A stretch of DNA of 5,516 nt from Candidatus Pacearchaeota archaeon (GTDB lineage Archaea; Nanobdellota; Nanobdellia; Pacearchaeales; GW2011-AR1). Position 1 is the first letter of the stretch. Every line of letters begins with the position of its first letter. The notes beneath the pieces are model-generated. The model had not been told where the DNA came from, did not search any database, and worked only from the letters and a program-made list of their open reading frames with translations. Shown piece after piece: positions 1-4,577 of the stretch. Made by a program: the position numbers and the translations under genes. The stretch lies in contig WAQV01000065.1 in the NCBI GenBank assembly GCA_015520065.1, forward strand, positions 1 to 5,516. Direction: 5' to 3'.

Positions 1-45
1 ACACGCGTAAGATCGTCGGCAGCGTCAGATCTGTATAAGAGACAG
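1..45 (+). other. Illumina Nextera i5/Read 1 adapter (artefact)
   Basis: This is synthetic adapter sequence left in the assembly. Positions 1-4 (ACAC) match the end of the P5 oligo, and 5-12 (GCGTAAGA) sit where the 8-nt i5 index belongs and match the Nextera index I recall as N517/S517. Positions 13-26 (TCGTCGGCAGCGTC) are the Nextera Read 1 adapter. Positions 27-45 are the 19-nt Tn5 mosaic end with one mismatch (C instead of G at 31). Genomic sequence therefore starts at about 46, directly after the transposase junction, and the contig edge is a library artefact rather than a biological end. It should be trimmed. Confidence 0.97.
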
Positions 46-47
46 GC

Positions 48-197
48 ATACATGGATACAATTGCAAAATTATTGTAATTGATTGCAAAAAAAGGATAAA
101 CTTTTTACTTAATTTTAAATTTTCTCTTTATTTTATCCTTCATTTCCTCTTTTCAACAATATTTCTCGGATTAATTTTATTATTTTTTTATCTATAG
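48..197 (+). other. Open hydrophobic frame, possible truncated gene tail
   Basis: This frame stays open from the adapter junction to a TAG at 195-197, with 49 sense codons. The last ~33 residues are strongly hydrophobic (Phe, Leu, Ile), as in a C-terminal membrane helix. It could be the 3' end of a gene cut off by the contig edge, ending 7 nt before the next start codon. Against this, the stretch is very T-rich, which makes hydrophobic codons and few stops likely by chance, and the probable TATA box of the next gene lies inside it. I consider non-coding intergenic DNA more likely. Nothing else is recognisable in 46-204. Confidence 0.15.
175..183 (+). promoter_or_regulatory. Probable archaeal TATA box
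   Basis: TTTTATTAT is centred about 26 nt upstream of the ATG at 205, the spacing expected if transcription starts at or next to the start codon (leaderless). The surroundings are so T-rich that the box is weak evidence alone. It is supported by the same spacing at three other genes in the window and by the absence of a Shine-Dalgarno motif before the ATG. Confidence 0.4.
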
Positions 198-204
198 TCT
201 TCAA

Positions 205-1305
205 ATGAAAGAGGTGGTAATTTATGATACTACTTTAAGAGATGGGGAACAGATGCCGGGAGTGGTTTTTACTAAAAGCCAAAAACTGGAACTTGCAAAA
301 AAATCAGCAGATTTTGGTTCAGACATAATAGACTTAATGCCTGCAGTTTCAAAAACAGAAAGAGAGATAACTGAGATTTTAGCAGGAACTCTAAAAAACA
401 AAGTGCTTGCTGCTACTATGATGGACAAGAAGCATATAGACCTTGCTTATTCTTGCGGTGTTGGCAGGGTAATTCTTTTTACCCCAGTTTCAGATATTCA
501 TCTCAATAACAAGCTAAAGGTTTCAAGAAAAAAGAATCTTGAAAATAGTTTAAGGTGCTTGGACTATGCGCTGGAAAAAGGGCTAAAAGTAAGCTTTGCT
601 GCAGAAGATGCAACAAGGGCAGATATCTCTTATTTAATTGACTTTATTAATGCAATGGAAGGAAAGATAGATTACTTCATTCCTTGCGATACTTTGGGAG
701 TTTTAACTCCATGGCAGACTTATAAATTTATAGGAAAGCTTAAGTCTGAAACAGATTGCAGACTCGGCTTGCATATTCATAATGATTTTGGGCAGGCTAC
801 TGCCAATACTTTAGCAGGAATTGAGGCAGGAGCAGAGCTTTTTTCTGGAACATTTACAGGGATTGGAGAGAGAGCAGGAAACGCTCCAATAGAAGAGGTT
901 ATTGTTTCTTTGAGGTTTCAATACGGAATTAAACTTCCTGTAAAATATAAAATGCTGCATGAAATCTGCTCATTGGTTGAAAAATATTCAGGAGTGGCTC
1001 TTCAAAAACACAAGCCAGTCTCAGGAGAAAACGCGTTTTCCCATGAATCAGGAATACATGTTGACGGAATTTTAAAATATCCTCCAAACTATGAAAACTT
1101 TAATCCAGAGATGATAGGCAGAAAAAGAAGAATTCTTTTTGGAAAGCATTCCGGAACATCAGGGCTTAAATACTTTTTTGGAAACAGGTTTAATGAAAAA
1201 GAATACTCTCATATAATTCAACAAATAAAAACTCTGTCAGAATATGAGAAAAGAGCATTTTCTGAGGATGAAATAAAAGAAAGATTTTCCATCCTTGGAA
1301 GATAA
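205..1305 (+). CDS. Homocitrate synthase-like (NifV/AksA-type) acyltransferase
   Basis: This is a TIM-barrel enzyme of the HMGL-like/isopropylmalate-homocitrate synthase family, whose members condense acetyl-CoA with a 2-oxoacid in the cytoplasm. Visible family motifs are DTTLRDGEQ (residues 8-16, with Arg12 and metal-ligand Asp13), EDATRAD (134-140), DTLG (162-165), the metal-binding HIHND (190-194), GIGERAGN (219-226), HESGIHVDG (280-288) and GKHSG (313-317). At 366 residues it has the NifV/homocitrate synthase layout and lacks the C-terminal allosteric domain of LeuA, so it is probably not leucine-regulated. The motif that normally reads E-x-G-x-P is altered here (DLMP, residues 43-46) and one residue shorter, so the substrate is uncertain: homocitrate, citramalate or isopropylmalate synthesis are all possible. 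No partner pathway gene is adjacent. The ATG at 205 fits the motif spacing and the TATA box. Family assignment is firm; the exact reaction is not. Confidence 0.88.
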   Translation: MKEVVIYDTTLRDGEQMPGVVFTKSQKLELAKKSADFGSDIIDLMPAVSKTEREITEILAGTLKNKVLAATMMDKKHIDLAYSCGVGRVILFTPVSDIHLNNKLKVSRKKNLENSLRCLDYALEKGLKVSFAAEDATRADISYLIDFINAMEGKIDYFIPCDTLGVLTPWQTYKFIGKLKSETDCRLGLHIHNDFGQATANTLAGIEAGAELFSGTFTGIGERAGNAPIEEVIVSLRFQYGIKLPVKYKMLHEICSLVEKYSGVALQKHKPVSGENAFSHESGIHVDGILKYPPNYENFNPEMIGRKRRILFGKHSGTSGLKYFFGNRFNEKEYSHIIQQIKTLSEYEKRAFSEDEIKERFSILGR

Positions 1306-1311
1306 CAATAG

Positions 1312-1320
1312 TTTAAATAT
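1312..1320 (+). promoter_or_regulatory. TATA box for radC
   Basis: TTTAAATAT is centred 25 nt upstream of the ATG at 1341, with no Shine-Dalgarno motif between. This fits a leaderless archaeal transcript. It suggests radC has its own promoter in the 35-nt gap after the upstream gene rather than being a dependent operon member. Confidence 0.55.
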
Positions 1321-1326
1321 TATTCA

Positions 1327-1340
1327 TTTTTGGATTTTTT
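1327..1340 (+). terminator. T-tract pair, possible terminator
   Basis: Two oligo-T runs (T5 at 1327-1331 and T6 at 1335-1340) follow the stop codon of the upstream gene by about 20 nt. Archaeal RNA polymerase can terminate at such T-rich tracts without a hairpin. The tract overlaps the start region of the next gene, so it may instead simply be the T-rich initiator region of that promoter. Confidence 0.3.
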
Positions 1341-2018
1341 ATGAAGATTAAAGAACTGCTTGTAGAAGAAAGACCTCGGGAAAAGATAAAAAAATACGGG
1401 CCTTCTGTTTTAGGAAATTCTGAATTAATAGCCCTTATTCTTGGTTATGGCTCAAAACAGAAAAGCGTTCTCGAGATATCAAATAAGCTTTTAAAAAACT
1501 ACAGCTTGAACTCTCTTTCAACACTCAGCATTTCAGAACTTACTAAAAATTTCGGAATTGGTGAGGCAAAGGCCTGCAAGATAGTAGCATGTTTTGAGCT
1601 TGCAAGAAGGCTTGCATCTTTTGTTCCGCAAGAAAGACTCACAGTCAATAATGCAGAAGATGTTGCAAGAATACTCATTCCTCAGATGTCTTACCTTAAA
1701 AAAGAGAATTTTAAAGCAGTTTACCTGGATTCAAGAAGGAGAATTATAAAAGATGAAACAATCTTTGTTGGAAGCATGAATTCTTCAATAGTTCATCCCA
1801 GGGAGATTTTTGAGCCTGCAATTACTGAGGGAGCAGCAGCCATAATACTAATCCACAACCATCCTTCAGGAGACCCGGCTCCAAGCAAAGCAGATATTGA
1901 GATAACAAAACAGCTTATAGAGTGCGGAGAGATTTTAGAAATAGAAGTTTTGGACCACTTGATTATAGGAGGGAACTCTTATTTCAGTTTTAGAGAGGAA
2001 GGATTCTTAAACACCTAA
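1341..2018 (+). CDS. radC: RadC-family JAB/MPN metalloprotein
   Basis: This is a full-length RadC (UPF0758) protein of 225 residues. The N-terminal part carries a helix-hairpin-helix-like stretch with FGIGEAKACKI at residues 71-81. The C-terminal MPN/JAB domain has the family signature VHPREIFEPAI followed by the metal-binding HNHPSGDP at 172-179 and Asp185, so the His-x-His...Asp zinc ligands are intact. The ending LDHLIIGGNSYFSFREEG is also typical. Despite the historical name, the molecular role of RadC is unsettled: a link to DNA repair was proposed and later doubted, and the JAB fold suggests a metal-dependent hydrolase. RadC is common in bacteria and patchy in archaea, so lateral acquisition is possible, although base composition does not obviously differ from the neighbours. 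It has its own TATA box and converges on the minus-strand regulator with 6 nt between stops. Confidence 0.95.
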   Translation: MKIKELLVEERPREKIKKYGPSVLGNSELIALILGYGSKQKSVLEISNKLLKNYSLNSLSTLSISELTKNFGIGEAKACKIVACFELARRLASFVPQERLTVNNAEDVARILIPQMSYLKKENFKAVYLDSRRRIIKDETIFVGSMNSSIVHPREIFEPAITEGAAAIILIHNHPSGDPAPSKADIEITKQLIECGEILEIEVLDHLIIGGNSYFSFREEGFLNT

Positions 2019-2024
2019 TAAACA

Positions 2025-2312
2025 CTATTCTTCCTCAAGAATTTCATCTTTAACAACTTTTCCTTTCTCAGTTAGCTGATAAAGCCTTCCGGTTTTGTCC
2101 TCAGGATTGAGGAGTTTAACAAGATTGTGTTTCCTAAACTCATTTAGAACTTTTGAAGTATGGTTTAGTGAATATCCGGATTTCTTTGATATCTCTGTAG
2201 GAGTTTTTGTTCCAACAATATGAACTATAATCTCTCTTCTTTGCTTGCCTCTTTTAACCCAGCTTAACTCTTTAATATACTTTTTACTTTTAGAACTGCT
2301 TTTAGAGGTCAT
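2025..2312 (-). CDS. Archaeal winged-helix transcriptional regulator
   Basis: A small basic DNA-binding protein of 95 residues. After a Ser/Lys-rich tail (1-11) comes the segment YIKELSWVKRGKQRREI (12-28), which I recognise from a widespread archaeal winged-helix family. Next are the helix-turn-helix (about 37-61: TPTEIS, then recognition helix SLNHTSKVLNEFRKH) and the beta wing (about 64-81, LVKLLNPEDKTGRLYQLT), followed by an acidic C-terminal end. No ligand or metal-binding domain is attached. It is divergently transcribed from the 52-codon gene across a 95-bp gap, so it may regulate that gene and itself, but its targets cannot be deduced. The gene ends 6 nt from the end of radC on the opposite strand. 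The start is supported by a TATA-like box about 26 nt upstream. Confidence 0.88.
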   Translation of the reverse strand: MTSKSSSKSKKYIKELSWVKRGKQRREIIVHIVGTKTPTEISKKSGYSLNHTSKVLNEFRKHNLVKLLNPEDKTGRLYQLTEKGKVVKDEILEEE

Positions 2313-2333
2313 ACTCTAAAAACCTACTATTCC

Positions 2334-2341
2334 AATAATAA
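2334..2341 (-). promoter_or_regulatory. TATA-like box for the winged-helix gene
   Basis: Read on the minus strand, TTATTATT is centred about 25-26 nt upstream of the ATG at 2312, consistent with leaderless transcription. The 8-bp palindrome TAAGCTTA (2339-2346) overlaps its upstream edge, where the BRE or an autoregulatory operator could lie; the palindrome is too short to call as an operator. Confidence 0.45.
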
Positions 2342-2379
2342 GCTTACTATAAATCTATTACAGATATATACCAAAAAAC

Positions 2380-2389
2380 TTATATATAA
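2380..2389 (+). promoter_or_regulatory. Strong TATA box for the 52-codon gene
   Basis: TTATATATAA, preceded by an A-rich stretch (CCAAAAAAC, 2371-2379) that could serve as a BRE, is centred about 24 nt upstream of the ATG at 2408. It is the closest match to an archaeal TATA consensus in the window and implies a leaderless transcript. Together with the minus-strand box at 2334-2341 it makes the gap between the two genes a compact divergent promoter. Confidence 0.65.
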
Positions 2390-2407
2390 TGCTCTTTTTA
2401 ATTTGTT

Positions 2408-2566
2408 ATGAAAGTAAAGATTAGAAAATTTCTTAATCTGGATGACTGCCAAAAGTTTGCAAACGAGTTCTGCTCAAAGAACGATGTCTTTAAACTTGAC
2501 ATAATCCCGGTATCTGGAAAAGGTCCTGCAGAGATGGTTTATATTGTGGTTTTGCAGTATTCTTAG
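2408..2566 (+). CDS. Small conserved-looking protein, 52 residues
   Basis: This short open frame is supported by the strong TATA box 24 nt upstream and by its composition: mixed charged and hydrophobic residues with varied codons. It starts MKVKIRKFLNLDD and ends MVYIVVLQYS. The pattern suggests a beta strand (2-8), a helix (about 11-24), a strand (27-34), a Gly-rich loop (VSGKGPAE, 35-42) and a final strand (43-51). There is no signal peptide or membrane helix, so it should be cytoplasmic. Two cysteines (14 and 22) are 8 apart, with no metal-binding pattern. The shape loosely recalls other tiny beta-alpha-beta-beta proteins such as Cse60, but that is a resemblance of layout, not an assignment. 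Function unknown. It lies divergent to the winged-helix gene, a plausible regulator, and 116 nt before the sensor operon. Confidence 0.65.
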   Translation: MKVKIRKFLNLDDCQKFANEFCSKNDVFKLDIIPVSGKGPAEMVYIVVLQYS

Positions 2567-2593
2567 ATGGAAATAGTTTCTTCTGAAATAAAT

Positions 2594-2606
2594 CCTTCTT
2601 TCTTTG
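2594..2606 (+). terminator. Pyrimidine-rich tract, possible terminator
   Basis: A T/C-rich run (CCTTCTTTCTTT and following T) lies about 30 nt after the stop codon of the 52-codon gene. It could act as a weak hairpin-independent archaeal terminator. The T runs are short and interrupted by C, so the evidence is slight. Confidence 0.2.
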
Positions 2607-2616
2607 GATAAGATTT

Positions 2617-2663
2617 CCTGATTTTTATCTGGAATATGTCAAAAATAAGATATAGGAATCAGG
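2617..2663 (+). repeat. Imperfect inverted repeat upstream of the sensor operon
   Basis: The arms CCTGATTTTTAT (2617-2628) and ATAGGAATCAGG (2652-2663) can pair as RNA over 12 positions: ten Watson-Crick pairs and two adjacent G-U pairs, with a 23-nt loop. At DNA level the perfect part is the outer 7 bp. It sits in the 116-nt gap before the sensor operon, and its right arm overlaps the likely TATA box. It could therefore form only in read-through RNA from upstream, or act as a protein-binding site on DNA. The rest of the gap (2567-2682) has only meaningless short frames of 14 and 20 codons. Confidence 0.35.
2644..2654 (+). promoter_or_regulatory. Possible TATA box for the sensor operon
   Basis: AATAAGATATA is centred about 34 nt upstream of the ATG at 2683, which would give a short leader of roughly 8 nt. 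The spacing differs from the leaderless 24-26 nt pattern of the other genes. A second AT run (AAAAATATAAA, 2672-2682) touches the start codon and is too close to serve as this gene's TATA box. Confidence 0.35.
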
Positions 2664-2682
2664 CATCCTACAAAAATATAAA

Positions 2683-3540
2683 ATGCTTGCAAGAATAACT
2701 GTTTTTTTACTTTTAATTGGAATTTACTTTTCAACAACAGTAAGCGGCGGAATTACAGGGGTCTTAAAAGAAGAAAGGCTTCCAAAGCAGCTGTTTGACA
2801 TACAGCTTCAACTTGAAGATACTTTAGTTTATGTTGGAGATCCTATAATTGCAAGAGCAATCTTTGAAAGTTTTGGCACTGAACCAACTCCTGTAAATCT
2901 TACTTTTCTCATTATCAATGAAAAAGGAGAGATTTTCTATAAAGAAACAGACTCAATAACAGTTGAAACAGAGAGAGTATTCACAAAGAAAATAGAGAAT
3001 CTCTCTCTTAAGAAAGGGAAGTATATCTTAATTTTGAGAACTCTTTACAACGAGGATGTAGAAGACGAGTTTTGGAAAGAATTTAGAGTAAAGAAAAAGA
3101 TTAAGTTTTCACTGAGACAGCTTTTTGATATAGATTTCAAAATAGAGAACCCTGTTGTAAAAGAGGGAGGTTTCCTATATACGCGAGTAATCTTTGAAAG
3201 TTTTGGCACTGAACCAACTCCGGTAGATATGGATTTTACTATTTTGGATATTGAAGGAAAAGAGATTTATACAGAAACAGATTATACTGTAGTAGAAACA
3301 GAGAAGGTTCTTCCAAAAAAATTTAATCTTAGAGGATTTGAACCAGGGAAATACACTATTATCTTAAGGACAGTATATAATGTAAACATTACAGATGAGT
3401 TTAAAAAAGAGTTTGAGATAAAGAAAGCTCCTTCGTATAAAAAATGGTTTTTTGCATCATTTTTCCTAAATCTCCTTTTCTTATTCGTTATTGTTTTGGC
3501 ATTATCAAGGAAATTAAACTATTACAATAGAGAAAAATGA
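2683..3540 (+). CDS. Membrane-anchored protein with two tandem beta-rich (Ig-like) repeats
   Basis: I do not recognise a named family. The 285-residue protein starts with a signal peptide-like hydrophobic stretch (about 4-22) and ends with one membrane helix (about 255-274) and a basic tail of 11 residues, so most of it should lie outside the cell. Between them are two copies of a ~105-residue unit (36 to about 142 and 146 to about 248) sharing roughly half their residues. Each begins QLFDI, contains IFESFGTEPTPV and ends around GKY-IILRT-YN...DEF-KEF. Alternating hydrophobic residues and the closing GKYxxxLRT strand suggest an Ig-like beta sandwich, as in archaeal surface and secreted proteins. 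No catalytic motif was seen. The stop codon overlaps the next start as ATGA, making this the first gene of an operon with two Cache-type sensors, where it might bind a ligand, scaffold the sensors or touch the cell wall. An in-frame TAG at 2653-2655 rules out an earlier start. Confidence 0.8.
   Translation: MLARITVFLLLIGIYFSTTVSGGITGVLKEERLPKQLFDIQLQLEDTLVYVGDPIIARAIFESFGTEPTPVNLTFLIINEKGEIFYKETDSITVETERVFTKKIENLSLKKGKYILILRTLYNEDVEDEFWKEFRVKKKIKFSLRQLFDIDFKIENPVVKEGGFLYTRVIFESFGTEPTPVDMDFTILDIEGKEIYTETDYTVVETEKVLPKKFNLRGFEPGKYTIILRTVYNVNITDEFKKEFEIKKAPSYKKWFFASFFLNLLFLFVIVLALSRKLNYYNREK
2859..2891 (+). repeat. 33-nt exact repeat, copy 1
   Basis: This block, coding IFESFGTEPTP, is identical in DNA to 3189-3221, including every third codon position, although the flanking repeats have diverged to about half identity in protein. 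Confidence 0.9.
3189..3221 (+). repeat. 33-nt exact repeat, copy 2
   Basis: This is the second copy of the identical block, exactly 330 nt after the first and in the same reading frame. The neighbouring codons differ on both sides (GTA before and CCG after, against GCA and CCT in copy 1). Confidence 0.9.
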
Positions 3541-4577
3541 AGTTTACATCTCTTTTTATGGCATCGTTCTTCATTTTAGCGCTAGTTGGAAGCAGTCTGA
3601 CTTTGGCATATTCTGTTGAGTTGTTTAACTCTAAACTTCTATCCCATGTAAGGCAACACTTGGATGATGTTTCAAAAGCATATGCAGATTTGGTATATAT
3701 GTTCTTGCAAACAAAAAAAGAGAGAGCCATAGATTTTAGCTCAGACGGTTTTATAAAAGAGAGTCTCTTGAAACTTAAAAACAGTTCAGTGAATTATACT
3801 GAAGCTATAAGAAGACTCAACTTTCATTTAACAAATAATAAACTTCCTTTGGATAAAGATTTCTATGCTGTGATGGTTTTTGATGCAGAAGGCAACCTTG
3901 TCGGAACAACAAATCCAACTAATTCTAGCCGCATTCCCTACTCAGAGATATCTTCAATAAGCAAAGAAGTTTTTTCAAAAGGCCTGGAAGCACCTTTTGT
4001 AGGAGAGGTTATCTATGATGAAGATGCCAGAAGAAAAAGCATTATTGTTTCCGCGCCAATTTATGACAAAGATGTTTTTTTAGGAGTAATTGTTATAAAG
4101 ATTCGTTCTGAGAGCCTCTCAAAGATTACTGAAGGAAAAACTTTTCTGGGAGAAAGCGGAAACCTATACATTGTTAATAAAGATCTTTTTCTTATAACTC
4201 CATCTAAATTTCTTAAAGGAGAGAATAAAGGAGTTTTAACGCAAAAAGTAGATACTGAAAACACGAGAGAGTGTTTTGAGGATGGAGAAAAGTATTACGA
4301 CCCTGTTTCTAAGAGAATGAAGGAACATACAGATAAAATCCTTATATTTGAGGATTATCGTGGAGAAGAGGTTTTAGGAACCCATGAGTATATAGGGGAA
4401 ATGGGGTGGTGTTTAATTGTAGAGGTTGACAGAAAAGAAATTCTTCTTCCAGAGAAAGAAGAAGTATTTTTTCACTATTTTGTTTTTCTAAGCATAATCA
4501 TTGTTATCTTTTCCTTATTGGGATACTTGATTGGAAATCTAATGGATAGAAAATATTCTATCAAGAAACTAAAATGA
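3537..4577 (+). CDS. dCache-type extracytoplasmic sensor without output domain
   Basis: The 346-residue protein has an N-terminal membrane helix (about 5-27), a long outer region (about 28-308), a second membrane helix (about 311-335) and an 11-residue basic cytoplasmic tail. The outer region looks like a double Cache (dCache) domain: a long helix (about 30-62), then a membrane-distal PAS-like fold (FYAVMVFDAEGNLVGT, 109-124; IIVSAPIYDKDVFLGVIVIKI, 169-189) and a membrane-proximal one (GESGNLYIVNKDLFLI; GTHEYIGEMGWCLIVEVD near its end). Such domains normally sense small molecules for chemoreceptors and histidine kinases. Here HAMP, kinase, cyclase and methyl-accepting domains are all absent, so signalling would need a partner. 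The only cysteines, Cys246 and Cys292, both lie in the proximal fold and could form a disulfide. The Arg-x-Trp-Tyr signature of amino-acid-binding dCache was not seen. ATGA overlaps join it to both neighbours. Fold call is from motifs by eye. Confidence 0.8.
   Translation: MKFTSLFMASFFILALVGSSLTLAYSVELFNSKLLSHVRQHLDDVSKAYADLVYMFLQTKKERAIDFSSDGFIKESLLKLKNSSVNYTEAIRRLNFHLTNNKLPLDKDFYAVMVFDAEGNLVGTTNPTNSSRIPYSEISSISKEVFSKGLEAPFVGEVIYDEDARRKSIIVSAPIYDKDVFLGVIVIKIRSESLSKITEGKTFLGESGNLYIVNKDLFLITPSKFLKGENKGVLTQKVDTENTRECFEDGEKYYDPVSKRMKEHTDKILIFEDYRGEEVLGTHEYIGEMGWCLIVEVDRKEILLPEKEEVFFHYFVFLSIIIVIFSLLGYLIGNLMDRKYSIKKLK

Larger units (their letters stand above)
2788..3426 (+). repeat. Tandem intragenic duplication, 330-nt period
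   Basis: The two extracytoplasmic domains of the 2683-3540 gene are an in-frame tandem duplication with a period of exactly 330 nt (110 codons), the first unit at 2788-3117 and the second from 3118. Aligned without gaps, about half the residues are identical. Identity peaks at QLFDI and IFESFGTEPTPV and is lowest in the segments just after QLFDI and in the loop before GKY. Confidence 0.85.

Noticed and set aside
87..137. Minus-strand 12-codon Lys-rich frame in the leader region
   Set aside because: It is very short, made almost only of AAA/AAG-type codons in AT-rich DNA, and an in-frame stop precedes it closely.
222..428. Minus-strand open frame of 68 codons
   Set aside because: It lies entirely within the homocitrate synthase-like gene, whose motifs are unmistakable, and its own translation resembles no protein.
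2567..2682. C/D box small RNA in the gap before the sensor operon
   Set aside because: CTGA-like D boxes can be found, but there is no RTGATGA C box at a suitable distance.
2567..2698. Two tiny frames of 14 and 20 codons after the 52-codon gene, in the same frame as it, suggesting TAG read-through (pyrrolysine)
   Set aside because: The small protein already ends on a complete beta strand, the extension meets a TAA after 14 codons, and nothing else in the window suggests pyrrolysine use.
3488..3730. Minus-strand open frame of 80 codons
   Set aside because: It is antisense to the junction of the first two operon genes, both supported by domain patterns and an ATGA overlap.
4061..4264. Minus-strand open frame of 67 codons
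   Set aside because: It is antisense to the dCache-type gene, with no promoter or protein-like pattern.
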